Assembly: GCF_014235845.1 (NCBI RefSeq)
Contig: NZ_JACJUQ010000001.1
Coordinates: forward strand, 434,001 to 498,000
Length of the DNA: 64,000 bases
Source: Pontivivens nitratireducens
Lineage (GTDB): Bacteria > Pseudomonadota > Alphaproteobacteria > Rhodobacterales > Rhodobacteraceae
Reading direction: 5' to 3'
The notes under the pieces: generated by a model
Database searches by the model: none
The model's input: only the letters and a program-made list of their open reading frames with translations
Told to the model about the DNA's origin: nothing
Part shown: one piece after another, positions 50,535-59,854 of the stretch
Numbering within the stretch: position 1 is the first letter of the stretch
Layout: every line of letters starts with the position of its first letter
Made by a program: the position numbers and the translations under genes

Positions 50535-52742
50535 TTATGCGGCGGCCTTCGCCTCAGGTCCGAAACGGCCGTAGAAGGTTTCACCGTTCTGGGCCATTTC
50601 GCGCAGCAGGGCGGGCGTCTCGAACCGGTCTCCGAACTTCGCGGTCAGATCGTCGCAGATTTCGACGGCCTTTTCCGCGCCCAGAATGTCCAGCCAGGAG
50701 AACGGACCACCCGACCACGGCATGAAGCCCCAGCCCAGGATCGCACCGACATCGCCCTCGCGGATGTCCATCAGCACGCCTTCCTCCAACGCGCGCACGG
50801 CCTCCAGAACCTGGCTCATCGCCAAGCGGTGCTGAACGGTAATCAGATCGGGCTGCTCATCGTTCGGGGCCCACGTGTCGCGCAGGCCGGACCAGAGCAT
50901 CCCGCGCTTGCCCTTCTCATCATAGTCGTAGAAGCCCGCGTTGGATTTGCGGCCCAGACGATCCCCCTCGTACAGCTTGGTGATAACGTCGTCCGCACCC
51001 GATGCGGGATAGGCGTTGCCCATCGCGGCCTTGGTCGCCTTCATGATCTTGTAGCCCAGATCAATCGAAGTCTCATCGGTCAGTTGCAGCGGGCCCAGCG
51101 GCATGCCGAGTTGCTTGGCCGCGTTCTCGACCAGCGCAGGCTCGACACCCTCCGCCACCATGCGCGCACCCTCGTTCACATAGGGGATAATGCAGCGGTT
51201 GGCGTAGAAGAAGCGGGCGTCGTTGACCACGATCGGCGTCTTGCGGATCTGGCGCGCGAAGTCGAGCGATTTGGCCACGGCCCGGTCGCCGGTCTGCTCA
51301 CCCTTGATGATCTCGACCAGCAACATCTTGTCCACGGGGGAGAAGAAGTGGATGCCGATGAACTGCTCGGGCCGAACAGACGCCTTGGCCAGCTCGGTAA
51401 TCGGTAGGGTGGAGGTATTGGTGGCGAAGATGCAATCCTCACCGACAATCGCCTCGACTTCCTTGGTGATCTCGGCCTTGACGCCGACATCCTCGAACAC
51501 GGCCTCAACGATCAGGTCGGCCCCGGCCAGGGCTTGCAGATCGGTGGTCGCGGTGATCTGGCCCAGTACGGTGTCCTTCTTCTCCTGCGTGACCTTCTTG
51601 CGGCTCATGCCCTTGTCCAGCAGTTTTTCGGAGTAGGCCTTGCCCTTGTCCGCGCTCTCCTGCTTCTGGTCGATCAGCACGACCTCGATCCCCGCCATGG
51701 CGGAGACATAGGCGATGCCCGCACCCATCATGCCCGCGCCCAGGATGCCGACCTTCTTGACCGTCTGGTCATCGACACCATCGGGACGGACGGCGCCCTT
51801 CTCCAGCGCTTCCTTGTTGAGGAACAGCGAACGGATCATCGCGGCGGAGGACGGGTTCATCAGAACCTTGGTGAACCAGCGCGCCTCGATCTTCAACGCG
51901 GTGTCGAACGGCACCATGGTCATCTCATAGGCGGCGGACAGCAATGCCTTGGCCGCGGGGAACGCGCCCTGCGTCTTGCCGTGAACCATCGCGTTCGCGC
52001 CCACGAAGGTCTGGAATCCGGCGGGGTGATAGGCGGCACCGCCCGGCATCTTGTAGCCCTTGGCGTCCCACGGCTTGACGATATCCGCGTCGGTCGCGGA
52101 CTTCACCCACTCCTTCGCGCGCGACAGCAGCTCATCCGCCGGCACGACCTCATCGATCACGCCCGCGCTTTTCGATTTCGCGGGGGCCAGCATCTTGCCC
52201 TCCAGCAGCAGGGGGGAGGCCGCCATCACGCCCATCATGTGGATCAGGCGCGTGGTTCCGCCCGCACCGGGGAAAATGCCGATGAGGATTTCGGGCAGCC
52301 CGATCTTCGCCTTGGGATTGTCCGCCACGAACCGGCGGTGGCAGGCCAGACCGATTTCCAGCCCGATGCCGGCAGCAGTACCGGGTGAGGCCCAGGCGAC
52401 GGGCTTGCCGCCCTTGTTGGTCTTGGCGTCCATGCTGTTGCGCTCGATCTTGCGCAGCAGCTTGTGCATTTCCATCGTGCCCTCGAACAGGCCGCGCGCG
52501 GGTTCGTCGCCGGCATCCTCACGCATTTTGGCCAGAATGTTGAGGTCCATGCCGCCTGCGAAGTCCTTCTTGGCGGAGGTGATGACGATGCCCTTGACCG
52601 CATCGTCACCGATCGCCTTGTCCATCGCATCGTTGAGGTCCGACAGACCTTCGAGGGTCATGACGTTCATGGATTTGCCGGGCAGATCCCAGCTGAGGGT
52701 CGCGATCCCGTCTGTATCGACGTCGTAGTTGAATATGGTCAT
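50535..52742 (-). CDS. fadJ: 3-hydroxyacyl-CoA dehydrogenase/enoyl-CoA hydratase
   Basis: A 735-residue bifunctional enzyme. The N-terminal crotonase domain (about 1-190) has GGMDLNILAKM and LPEILIGIFPGAGGTTRLIH. The dehydrogenase Rossmann domain starts near residue 335 with GILGAGMMGAGIAYVSAMAG, then STLPITELAK and IGIHFFSPVDKMLLVE (catalytic H). It carries out two steps of fatty-acid beta-oxidation with the thiolase gene next to it. It is of the single-chain FadJ/FadB type; the choice between fadJ and fadB cannot be settled here. Confidence 0.93.
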   Translation of the reverse strand: MTIFNYDVDTDGIATLSWDLPGKSMNVMTLEGLSDLNDAMDKAIGDDAVKGIVITSAKKDFAGGMDLNILAKMREDAGDEPARGLFEGTMEMHKLLRKIERNSMDAKTNKGGKPVAWASPGTAAGIGLEIGLACHRRFVADNPKAKIGLPEILIGIFPGAGGTTRLIHMMGVMAASPLLLEGKMLAPAKSKSAGVIDEVVPADELLSRAKEWVKSATDADIVKPWDAKGYKMPGGAAYHPAGFQTFVGANAMVHGKTQGAFPAAKALLSAAYEMTMVPFDTALKIEARWFTKVLMNPSSAAMIRSLFLNKEALEKGAVRPDGVDDQTVKKVGILGAGMMGAGIAYVSAMAGIEVVLIDQKQESADKGKAYSEKLLDKGMSRKKVTQEKKDTVLGQITATTDLQALAGADLIVEAVFEDVGVKAEITKEVEAIVGEDCIFATNTSTLPITELAKASVRPEQFIGIHFFSPVDKMLLVEIIKGEQTGDRAVAKSLDFARQIRKTPIVVNDARFFYANRCIIPYVNEGARMVAEGVEPALVENAAKQLGMPLGPLQLTDETSIDLGYKIMKATKAAMGNAYPASGADDVITKLYEGDRLGRKSNAGFYDYDEKGKRGMLWSGLRDTWAPNDEQPDLITVQHRLAMSQVLEAVRALEEGVLMDIREGDVGAILGWGFMPWSGGPFSWLDILGAEKAVEICDDLTAKFGDRFETPALLREMAQNGETFYGRFGPEAKAAA

Positions 52743-52783
52743 TTACTGTCTCCCGTTGGAGGAAAAAGAGGGGTAGGGGGGCA

Positions 52784-53227
52784 TCAGAAGACGCCCCCGA
52801 TCAGCAATTCCGGGGCCGAGCTTTCAAGGAAGACCGGGCGGCGAACAATCTCGTTATGCGATATGTGCAACGCGATCTTGTATCCGCCCGCGCGGCGCCG
52901 CAGGCCGTAGGTGCAATCGTGCAGGATCAGCTCCTCGTCCTCGGCCGTGGCATAGCGCCATGTCACCTCGGCCAGGACGATCCCCGGATCGAATCCACGG
53001 ATGTCCCGGATGGTCAGTGACACCTTGGCCAAGCCCAGTTTCGCATAGCTGTCATACACGTTGCGCCCGTAGGGCAGCATTTCCTGCGGGCCATCAATGA
53101 GCAGGGTCTGGTGCGGGCGCATCAACACGACGGAGGTGTCGTACAGCACGGCCCATTCCTCGTGCCGCTCAGCCTCGAAGGCTGCGCGGAACGTGTTCAG
53201 AACGTCGGTGACACCCGCATTCTCCAT
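52784..53227 (-). CDS. NTF2/SnoaL-like small protein
   Basis: A 147-residue protein with the cone-fold pattern: [20 protein letters not shown] at the start, then [20 protein letters not shown]. It lies between the thiolase and fadJ genes on the same strand, 3 bp from the thiolase stop. NTF2-like proteins vary in function; no catalytic residues can be named. Confidence 0.65.
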   Translation of the reverse strand: MENAGVTDVLNTFRAAFEAERHEEWAVLYDTSVVLMRPHQTLLIDGPQEMLPYGRNVYDSYAKLGLAKVSLTIRDIRGFDPGIVLAEVTWRYATAEDEELILHDCTYGLRRRAGGYKIALHISHNEIVRRPVFLESSAPELLIGGVF

Positions 53228-53230
53228 AGC

Positions 53231-54442
53231 TCAGACCCGCTCGATGATCGTGGCCGCGCCCATGCCCGATGCAACGCACAACGTGGCCAGCGCAGTGCCC
53301 TTGCCGCTACGCTCCAGCTCATCCAGCGCGGTGCCGATAATCATCGCGCCGGTCGCGCCCAGCGGGTGGCCCATGGCGATGGACCCGCCGTTGACGTTGA
53401 CCTTGTCGTGATCGACGTCGAATGCCTGCATGAAGCGCAGGACGACGGCCGCGAATGCCTCGTTCACCTCGAACAGGTCGATGTCTGAGATGCTCATGCC
53501 GGTATCGGCGAGGATCTTCTCCGTCACCGGAACCGGGCCGGTCAGCATGATGGTCGGGTCCGTGCCGATCTTGGCGGTGGCGCGAATGCGCGCGCGCGGC
53601 TTCAGTCCATGCTTTTCCCCGAATTCCTTCGTTCCGATCAGCAGACCGGCGGCGCCGTCAACGATCCCCGAGGAGTTGCCCGCATGGTGCACGTGATTGA
53701 TCTTCTCCAGATGCGGATACTTGAGCAGGGCCACGGCGTCGAAGCCTGGCATCGTCTCACCCATATCCTTGAACGCCGGTTTCAGCCCGCCCAGCGACTG
53801 CATGTCGGTGCCGGGGCGCATGTATTCGTCACGATCCAGAATCGGCAGGCCGTTCTGGTCGCGCACGGTCATGATGGACTTTTCGAACCGGTTTTCATCC
53901 CAGGCCATCGCGGCGCGGCGCTGACTTTCCATGGCGTAGGCGTCCACGTCGTCACGGCTGAAACCGTATTCCGTCGCCATAATATCGGCGGAAATGCCCT
54001 GCGGCACGAAATAGGTCTTCATCGCCACCGACGGATCGACAGCGATCGCTGCCCCGTCCGAGCCCATGGGAACGCGGCCCATCATCTCGACCCCGCCGGC
54101 GATATAGGCGTGGCCCGCGCCACCGCGAACCTGATTGCCGGCCAGATTGACGGCCTCCATGCCCGATGCACAGAACCGGTTGATCGACAGGCCGGGGGCA
54201 CGCTCGTTGAAATCAGAGTAGAGGACCGCCGTGCGCGCCAGGCAACCGCCCTGTTCGCCGACCTGGGTGACATTGCCCCAGATCACATCCTCGATCTCAT
54301 CCGTTGCCAGATCGTTGCGCCGCTTCAACTCGTTGAGCACTTCGGCTGACAACCGTGCGGAGGTTACCTCATGCAGCGAGCCGTCCTTGCGGCCCTTGCC
54401 CCGAGGGGTGCGAACGCTGTCATAGATATAGGCTTCGGTCAT
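53231..54442 (-). CDS. fadA: acetyl-CoA C-acyltransferase (thiolase)
   Basis: A 403-residue thiolase. The nucleophile cysteine lies in [15 protein letters not shown], the histidine in [16 protein letters not shown] and the second cysteine in [13 protein letters not shown]. The start before [14 protein letters not shown] is selected because longer starts lack a site. It performs the last step of beta-oxidation with the bifunctional enzyme. The small membrane protein gene lies 18 bp upstream. Confidence 0.93.
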   Translation of the reverse strand: MTEAYIYDSVRTPRGKGRKDGSLHEVTSARLSAEVLNELKRRNDLATDEIEDVIWGNVTQVGEQGGCLARTAVLYSDFNERAPGLSINRFCASGMEAVNLAGNQVRGGAGHAYIAGGVEMMGRVPMGSDGAAIAVDPSVAMKTYFVPQGISADIMATEYGFSRDDVDAYAMESQRRAAMAWDENRFEKSIMTVRDQNGLPILDRDEYMRPGTDMQSLGGLKPAFKDMGETMPGFDAVALLKYPHLEKINHVHHAGNSSGIVDGAAGLLIGTKEFGEKHGLKPRARIRATAKIGTDPTIMLTGPVPVTEKILADTGMSISDIDLFEVNEAFAAVVLRFMQAFDVDHDKVNVNGGSIAMGHPLGATGAMIIGTALDELERSGKGTALATLCVASGMGAATIIERV

Positions 54443-54459
54443 AATGATCCGCCCTTTCC

Positions 54460-54801
54460 TTAACTGATCCAGAAATACCAGAGGCGTGCGGCAGCAAATG
54501 TGCCGAACACCGCGATGGCCAGTTGCCATCTATAGAAAACTTTAAGGGCCCCGGTGTGTGGGGCCAGTTTGTAGGCCAGCAACAGCGTGATCGCCGCGAT
54601 GACCGGCCAGATGATGCCGTGCTGAACCAGCAGCAGCAAAGTGATGGAGGTGAACGCGATGCCCGCGATGACCTGCGCCGCCGCATGGCTCAACGGATTC
54701 TCCGGCTCCATGTCGTTCGTGTCGGGCCGGGCCTCACGCGCGGGCTGGATCACCAGCGACAGCGCGGGAAGGCTCAGCGCGAGCAGCCACCACACGATCA
54801 T
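54460..54801 (-). CDS. small membrane protein of unknown function
   Basis: A 113-residue protein with four hydrophobic segments (IVWWLLALSLPALSLVI; VIAGIAFTSITLLLLV; PVIAAITLLLAYKLA; WQLAIAVFGTFAAARLWYF). It sits within the fatty-acid oxidation block between the GST-like and thiolase genes. No family recognised. Confidence 0.65.
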   Translation of the reverse strand: MIVWWLLALSLPALSLVIQPAREARPDTNDMEPENPLSHAAAQVIAGIAFTSITLLLLVQHGIIWPVIAAITLLLAYKLAPHTGALKVFYRWQLAIAVFGTFAAARLWYFWIS

Positions 54802-54832
54802 GGCTGTCCTCCGTCTATGTGCTTGCGACCGC

Positions 54833-55471
54833 TCACGCCTTCCTCGGCATCAGGTCGTAGGGTGCTTTCCAACCGTCCAGCGCCGCGATCCTGTCGAGCC
54901 AGGCGGAGATGTTCGGCCAGTCCTCCCGCTCGAAGCCGAACGGCTCGGGGTAGTAGAGGTACGAGCAGCACGAAAAATCTGCGATGGTCGGCTTGTCCCC
55001 GACCAGCCAGTCCTCGGTCGCCAGATGCTGCTCCAGCACCTGATAGGCCCCGCTCACCCGTCCGCGCAGATATGCGATGACATCGTCGGAGCGTTTCTCC
55101 TCAGGCAGGTAGTTGAGCATGAAGCGCAGCACACCGACCTGCGATGACATCTTGTGATTGTCCCACAGGATCCAACGCAGAACCTCGCGCCGCTCGATGG
55201 CGGAGCCTGCGGCGAACTTGCCCGTGATCGTGGACAGGTAATCCAGGATGACGCCCGATTGCGTCAGCACCACCTCACCCGTGCGGGTGGCGTGGCGCAG
55301 CACCGGGGCCTCACCCATCTCGTTGATCTCACGAAATTCGACGGAGCGTGTCTCACCGTTGAAGAAATCCAGAAAGACCGGCGACCAGTTGCAGCCAGAC
55401 AGCTCCAGCATCAGGGCCGCCTTGTAGGAATGTCCACTTTCGCCAAAACAATGCAGTTCATATTCGGCCAT
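54833..55471 (-). CDS. glutathione S-transferase family protein
   Basis: A 212-residue protein. The N-terminal thioredoxin-like half has HCFGESGHSYKAALML and GEAPVLRHATRTGEVVLTQS, where the 'Q/E-S' binds the glutathione gamma-Glu. The C-terminal helical domain has DWLVGDKPTIADFSCCSYL, the GST N-cap motif region. The substrate is unknown. It is next to fatty-acid genes, so a role in handling reactive acyl or aldehyde products is plausible but unproven. Confidence 0.88.
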   Translation of the reverse strand: MAEYELHCFGESGHSYKAALMLELSGCNWSPVFLDFFNGETRSVEFREINEMGEAPVLRHATRTGEVVLTQSGVILDYLSTITGKFAAGSAIERREVLRWILWDNHKMSSQVGVLRFMLNYLPEEKRSDDVIAYLRGRVSGAYQVLEQHLATEDWLVGDKPTIADFSCCSYLYYPEPFGFEREDWPNISAWLDRIAALDGWKAPYDLMPRKA

Positions 55472-55821
55472 TCGATTTCCTTTTCACGCCCGGTTGCGGG
55501 CTAGCGAGGGGTCAGGGAGGGTTCGGCATATCCCGCGCTCTTCACGACGCGGGGTCAACCCCTGCCCGGTAGGAGGTGCCGGGTAAGAGGTAAGGTGTCA
55601 CAGTCCGCGAATATCCGATGGGATATCAGGTTCTGAAACATCATCCTGTCGTTTCCCCCTCCCGGTCTTTGCGCGGGCGTTGGTGCCCGTCACCTTCCAG
55701 AACCTTGCGATATTAACTATCTATAAGAAAAGATGTTATATATCAATGCTCTGACCGTCGTTGCGTTAACCGGTTCCCCGCGGGGAACCGGTTTTTTGAT
55801 CGCGGCACGATAGGCGAGCAG
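55472..55821. other. Gene-free 350-bp stretch with an AT-rich patch and a plus-strand terminator
   Basis: The left 220 bp have no open frame with a good site. Positions 55709-55750 are unusually AT-rich for this window and could hold a promoter. They lie 20-60 bp before a perfect palindromic terminator oriented rightward. No coding gene points into it from the left on the plus strand. Confidence 0.55.
55768..55797 (+). terminator. Perfect 26-bp hairpin terminator without a plus-strand gene
   Basis: AACCGGTTCCCCG followed by its exact reverse complement (55768-55793), then a T run (to 55797). On the minus strand no T run follows the stem, so it does not look like the terminator of the acyl-CoA dehydrogenase. 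It may end a short plus-strand RNA that begins in the AT-rich patch. Confidence 0.75.
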
Positions 55822-57594
55822 TTAGAAATTCGCCACCGACAGGCCCATGACGTTTTCGCCACCTGTCTGCACCTTTTTCAGCAGGAATGCGGTCTCGGGC
55901 AGTTTGCGGGTCATGTAATAGCGCCCCGTCACCAGCTTGCTCTCATAGAACTCGGTGTCCGCCGCGCCGGCGTCGAGCGCCTCGAACGAGGCCTTGGCCA
56001 TCCGCGCCCACATCAGGCCCAGGCAGACATGGCCGAACAGGTGCATGAAATCATGGGCGCCCGACAATGCGTCATCCGGATTGCCCATGTTCTGCATGAA
56101 GTACATGCCCCCCGCCTGAAGGTCCTTCGACGCGGCCTTGAGCGGTGTGATGAACTCCGCCATGCGCTCATCCTCACCGTTTTCCTTGATGAAATCCTTC
56201 ACCAGATCGAAAAACGCCATGACGTGCTTGCCATTGTCCGTCGCCAGCTTGCGGCCCACCAGATCCAGCGCCTGAATGCCGTTGGTGCCCTCATAGATCA
56301 GGGCGATGCGGCAATCGCGCACGAACTGTTCAGCGCCCCATTCGGTGGTGAAGCCCGATCCGCCATAGACCTGCTGCGCCGAAATCGTCGCGTCCAGTCC
56401 CTTGTCCGTCAGGAACCCCTTGACCACCGGGATCAGCAGAGAGACCAGCCCCTCGGCATCCGCATCGTCGTTCCGGCGCGAACGGTCGATCATCGTCGCG
56501 GCCCACAGCATGAACGCGCGGCCCCCTTCGACGAAGGATTTCTGATCCATCAACATGCGGCGCACATCGGGGAAGTGGATGATGCTGTCCGCGGCCTTCT
56601 CCGGCTCCTTCACGCCGGTCACGGCACGGCCCTGAATGCGGTCCTTGGCGAAGGCCAGCGCGTTTTGATAGGCGACCGATGCCTGCGCCAGACCCTGCAT
56701 TCCGACGCCCAGACGCGCCTCGTTCATCATGGTGAACATGGCGCGCAGGCCCTTGTGCTTTTCACCGATCAGATAGCCGGTGGCACCGTCGTAGTTCATC
56801 ACGCAGGTCGCGTTGCCGTGGATGCCCATCTTCGATTCCAGACCGCCGCACGACACCTCGTTGCGATCGCCGAGCGAGCCATCCTCGTTCACGTGGAACT
56901 TGGGCACGATGAACAGGCTGATCCCCTTTACCCCCTCGGGGCCGCCGGGAATCTTCGCCAGAACGAGGTGGATGATGTTTTCGGCCATCCCATGTTCCCC
57001 GGCGGAGATCCAGATCTTCTGGCCGGAAATCTTGTATGTGCCGTCGTCCTGCGGTTCCGCCTTGGTGCGGATCAGGCCCAGATCGGTGCCGCATTGCGGC
57101 TCCGTCAGGTTCATGGTGCCGCCCCATTTGAAGCTGACCAGATTGGGCAGATACTTCGCCTTCTGCTCATCCGAACCATGCGCGTGGATCGCGGCATATG
57201 CGCCATGCGTCAGGCCGGGATACATCATCAGCGCCATATTGGCGGAGGAGTGCATCTCTCCCACCGCGACGGACAGCGTGTAGGGCATGCCCTGACCGCC
57301 ATATTCGGGGTCGCAGTCGAAGCCGGTCCAGCCGCCGTCGCGCAGCACATTCACCGCATCCTCGAACCCGGTCGGCACCCGCACGGAGCCGTTCTCCAGC
57401 TTGCAACCCTCGTGATCGCCAACGGGGTTGAGCGGGGCCAGCACGTCACGCGCAATCTTGCCCGCTTCCTCCAGCACCGCGCCGGTGAAGTCGCGGTCCA
57501 TCTCGTTGAAACCGGGGATATCCAGCTCGGACACCTTCAACAGGTCGTGCAGCACGAATTCCATATCTTTGGTGGTCGGCTCGTAAAAGGGCAT
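55822..57594 (-). CDS. acyl-CoA dehydrogenase with C-terminal extension (DmdC/FadE5-like)
   Basis: A 590-residue flavoprotein. Visible are [62 protein letters not shown] and the catalytic-base region [20 protein letters not shown]. The C-terminal 120 residues form the extra Acyl-CoA_dh_C domain. This long type includes 3-methylmercaptopropionyl-CoA dehydrogenase (DmdC) of marine Roseobacters and general long-chain enzymes; the substrate is open. The start at the MPFYEPT methionine has a GAGAGA site. The MerR gene directly upstream may control it. Confidence 0.92.
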   Translation of the reverse strand: MPFYEPTTKDMEFVLHDLLKVSELDIPGFNEMDRDFTGAVLEEAGKIARDVLAPLNPVGDHEGCKLENGSVRVPTGFEDAVNVLRDGGWTGFDCDPEYGGQGMPYTLSVAVGEMHSSANMALMMYPGLTHGAYAAIHAHGSDEQKAKYLPNLVSFKWGGTMNLTEPQCGTDLGLIRTKAEPQDDGTYKISGQKIWISAGEHGMAENIIHLVLAKIPGGPEGVKGISLFIVPKFHVNEDGSLGDRNEVSCGGLESKMGIHGNATCVMNYDGATGYLIGEKHKGLRAMFTMMNEARLGVGMQGLAQASVAYQNALAFAKDRIQGRAVTGVKEPEKAADSIIHFPDVRRMLMDQKSFVEGGRAFMLWAATMIDRSRRNDDADAEGLVSLLIPVVKGFLTDKGLDATISAQQVYGGSGFTTEWGAEQFVRDCRIALIYEGTNGIQALDLVGRKLATDNGKHVMAFFDLVKDFIKENGEDERMAEFITPLKAASKDLQAGGMYFMQNMGNPDDALSGAHDFMHLFGHVCLGLMWARMAKASFEALDAGAADTEFYESKLVTGRYYMTRKLPETAFLLKKVQTGGENVMGLSVANF

Positions 57595-57652
57595 GTTTCT
57601 CTCCGTCGTTTTGGGCTGGCGGCGTTTGCACCGCACATTATGGGCATCAGGA

Positions 57653-58051
57653 TCAGGCGGCGACGCCGACCCCGCGGGATTTCAGGATGTCACGGGCAAG
57701 GGCCATCTGATCCTCCAGATCGAGGATGGCAGCGTCCAGTTCGTCACGCTGCGCCCGCATCGCTTCCAGCCGCTCCAGCGCGACGGAATAGGTCCGCGCG
57801 ATCTGGGTGCGTTGCTGGTCGCCGATATCGTACAGGTCGAGAAGCTGGCGGATTTCCTCCAGGCTGAAGCCGAAGCGCTTGCCGCGCAGGATCAGCACCA
57901 GACGCGCGCGGTCCGAGCGGGTGAACAGGCGGCGCGAGCCCTCGCGGCGCGGAAACAGAAGCTCCTTGGACTCGTAAAAACGCAGGGTGCGTGGCGTTAC
58001 GTCGAACTCCTCACACATCTGTCCGATGGTGCTGTAGGTCTCTTCCGTCAT
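57653..58051 (-). CDS. MerR family transcriptional regulator (copy 1)
   Basis: A 132-residue regulator. The winged helix is [20 protein letters not shown] followed by [18 protein letters not shown]. Then comes a dimer coiled coil (about 80-125, [19 protein letters not shown]). The C-terminal sensor has no cysteine pattern. Similar short MerR proteins (LiuR-like) control acyl-CoA catabolism. It heads the fatty-acid block. It is strikingly similar to the other MerR gene at 60711-61085, so the two are paralogues. Confidence 0.92.
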   Translation of the reverse strand: MTEETYSTIGQMCEEFDVTPRTLRFYESKELLFPRREGSRRLFTRSDRARLVLILRGKRFGFSLEEIRQLLDLYDIGDQQRTQIARTYSVALERLEAMRAQRDELDAAILDLEDQMALARDILKSRGVGVAA

Positions 58052-58151
58052 GGCGATGTCCCCCTAATGCTCAATTAAATCTGGCGTAGGGCGGACGGGT
58101 CTTCAACCACGAAGTTGACGTGCGCGTAAGGTGCAACGCAACGTCACGAGA

Positions 58152-58183
58152 AAGGGGCGGCGACCGCATGATCACCGCCCCTT
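58152..58183 (-). terminator. Terminator after the DUF7282-like gene
   Basis: On the minus strand, a 9-bp stem AAGGGGCGG/CCGCCCCTT with a 14-nt loop is followed by TTTCTCG. It lies 31 bp downstream of the reverse-strand gene that ends at 58214. Confidence 0.7.
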
Positions 58184-58213
58184 GCGTGTTTGCGCCGGAT
58201 AGCGCCGTGCAGA

Positions 58214-58627
58214 TTATTCGGCTGTTACGACGGTCATGACCAGATCGCCCTCGACGCGGACAGGTCCATCCTCGGACGCGCCCAGTGTGTATTCGAAGAT
58301 GCCCGTCTCCATGCCGCCATCCTCTGCGTGCAGCATCAGCATCAGCATCTCGCCCGAGGCGACCGGCTCCGTCAGGATTGCACTGACATCGGTGTTCATG
58401 CCTTCTTTCAAGGGGGCGTGGCCGACGACGGGGCCGGGCTTCATTTCAGCATCGGTGCGGTGCACGACCAGCCAGCCATTGGCGCCGGCGGTGATGGCAT
58501 CTGCGGTGACGGTGCCGCCCGATACATCTTGATCCATGGCCTCAACACCCAATTCGGAATGTGCGGCCGCGAATGCGGACGTGGCGAAGGTCATGGCAGC
58601 GGCGGCGATCATCGTGAATTTGGTCAT
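58214..58627 (-). CDS. periplasmic DUF7282-like protein
   Basis: A 137-residue protein with a signal peptide (about 1-20, AAAAMTFATSAFAAA). The mature part has a beta-rich pattern: GTVTADAITAGANGWLVVHR, GPVVGHAPLKEGMNTDVSAI, MLMLMLHAEDGGMETGIFEY. This matches the DUF7282 domain of secreted proteins with unknown function. A start four residues later is possible. Confidence 0.7.
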   Translation of the reverse strand: MTKFTMIAAAAMTFATSAFAAAHSELGVEAMDQDVSGGTVTADAITAGANGWLVVHRTDAEMKPGPVVGHAPLKEGMNTDVSAILTEPVASGEMLMLMLHAEDGGMETGIFEYTLGASEDGPVRVEGDLVMTVVTAE

Positions 58628-58702
58628 TATACTCTCTCCTGTTGTCACCCATTGAGCGGGCTTCGAGGGGAGTTACGCAGCGCCACGGTGATTTGTTTCA
58701 GA

Positions 58703-58849
58703 TTACCGCAGACAGGCATCCCCCGGAGTCGGCAGGTCGTCGCGCATCCGCTGGTCCATACGGGCGATGTCCGGATGATCGAAGGGGGCGCAGCGTTCGG
58801 TTTTGGGGCGCGAAAGCCGGGTGAAGAAACGCGCAATGGTCATGTTCAT
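58703..58849 (-). CDS. small protein (48 aa) divergent from the LysR gene
   Basis: Reads MNMTIARFFTRLSRPKTERC and then HPDIARMDQRMRDDLPTPGD. It starts 90 bp from the LysR gene in the opposite direction and has an AAAGGA site about 6 bp ahead of the ATG. Small basic proteins of this style are common in Rhodobacteraceae; no function is known. It is the most likely target of the neighbouring LysR regulator. Confidence 0.6.
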   Translation of the reverse strand: MNMTIARFFTRLSRPKTERCAPFDHPDIARMDQRMRDDLPTPGDACLR

Positions 58850-58865
58850 ATCAGTTTTCCTTTCT

Positions 58866-58939
58866 ATAGCTCTCAAGATAGCTCCGCCTGACTGCGGTTT
58901 GGAGTGGAGAACGCCGCCGAACCATATTAGAAAAGCTAT
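58866..58939. promoter_or_regulatory. Divergent promoter with three ATAGCT boxes
   Basis: ATAGCT occurs at 58866-58871 and 58878-58883 (12 bp apart), and in reverse as AGCTAT at 58934-58939, just before the LysR start. LysR-type proteins commonly bind such short dyads in the space between their own gene and a divergent target. Confidence 0.4.
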
Positions 58940-59854
58940 ATGGCGCAGCTTCGTGACATTCCCCTCAACGCCCTGCGCGCGGTCGAAACGGTCGCGCGAC
59001 TGGGCACGCTGCGCGCTGCCGCGACGGCGCTGGGTGTGACGCAGGGCGCGGTAAGCCAGCATTTGCGCCGGGCGGAGGATCGTTTGGGCGCGCAGCTTTT
59101 CACGCGCGGCCCGCAGGGGCTGATCCTGACGGAGCTGGGTGAGGCCGTCGTCACCGATCTGAGCCGTGGATTTGCCTTGCTGGAACAGGCCGTCATCACC
59201 GCGTCGCGCAGGGATGAAAGCGCATTGACGGTATCCGTGGCCCCGGTTTTCGCCTCGAAATGGCTGGTCTGGCGGATGAACGATTTCGCGCAGGCGCATC
59301 CTGACCTGACATTGCGGATCGAGGCGAGCATGTCCCTCATCTCCCCTCGCATGGGGGGTGCGGATGTCGCGATCCGTGTGGGGCCGGGCGGTTGGCGGGA
59401 CGTCTACGCACGAAAGCTGGCGGACATGCTGGTGTTCCCGGTGTGCAGTCCCGCACTGGCCGAACGGGTGGCATCGGCGGAAGATCTGCGGGCCCTGCCG
59501 GTTCTGCACGATCTGCACGCCGCAGACCTTTGGCCGGACTGGTGGCGCGAACACGCGGGCGGAGGCGCGCCACCCGCCCGCACCGGACCGGCCTATTCCG
59601 ACGCGGCATTGTGTCTGGATGCCGCGATTGCGGGGCAGGGCGTGCTGATGGCGTGGCCGACCTTGGCGGGGGACGCGCTGGCGCGGGGCCAACTGGTTCG
59701 CCCGGTCGAGGGGATCCTGTCCAGCGGCAACGCATACTGGCTGATTACGCAGGGGCCGCGCATGACGCCCGACATTCGCGCCTTCTTCGACTGGGTGCAG
59801 GCGGAACTGGGGCGCAGCTATGCGGCCCTAGATTTGGACTTGGGGGCCGTATGA
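58940..59854 (+). CDS. LysR family transcriptional regulator (GcvA-like)
   Basis: A 304-residue regulator. The N-terminal helix-turn-helix is ALRAVETVARLGTLRAAATA, then LGVTQGAVSQHLRRAEDRLG. The effector domain has SVAPVFASKWLVWRMNDFAQ and GGADVAIRVGPG, as in the GcvA group. It is divergent from the 48-aa gene, while its stop overlaps the murI start (ATGA), an unusual coupling of a regulator to a cell-wall enzyme. Confidence 0.9.
   Translation: MAQLRDIPLNALRAVETVARLGTLRAAATALGVTQGAVSQHLRRAEDRLGAQLFTRGPQGLILTELGEAVVTDLSRGFALLEQAVITASRRDESALTVSVAPVFASKWLVWRMNDFAQAHPDLTLRIEASMSLISPRMGGADVAIRVGPGGWRDVYARKLADMLVFPVCSPALAERVASAEDLRALPVLHDLHAADLWPDWWREHAGGGAPPARTGPAYSDAALCLDAAIAGQGVLMAWPTLAGDALARGQLVRPVEGILSSGNAYWLITQGPRMTPDIRAFFDWVQAELGRSYAALDLDLGAV

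Noticed and set aside
56029-57867. 612-codon plus-strand frame opposite the acyl-CoA dehydrogenase
   Set aside because: Same reason: a compositional shadow rich in His, Arg and Gln with no recognisable fold.
58115-58129. LiuR-type operator TTGACGTGCGCGTAA upstream of the first MerR gene
   Set aside because: The half-sites TTGACG and CGTAA are not properly symmetric (one base out of register) and no second copy was found by the other MerR gene.
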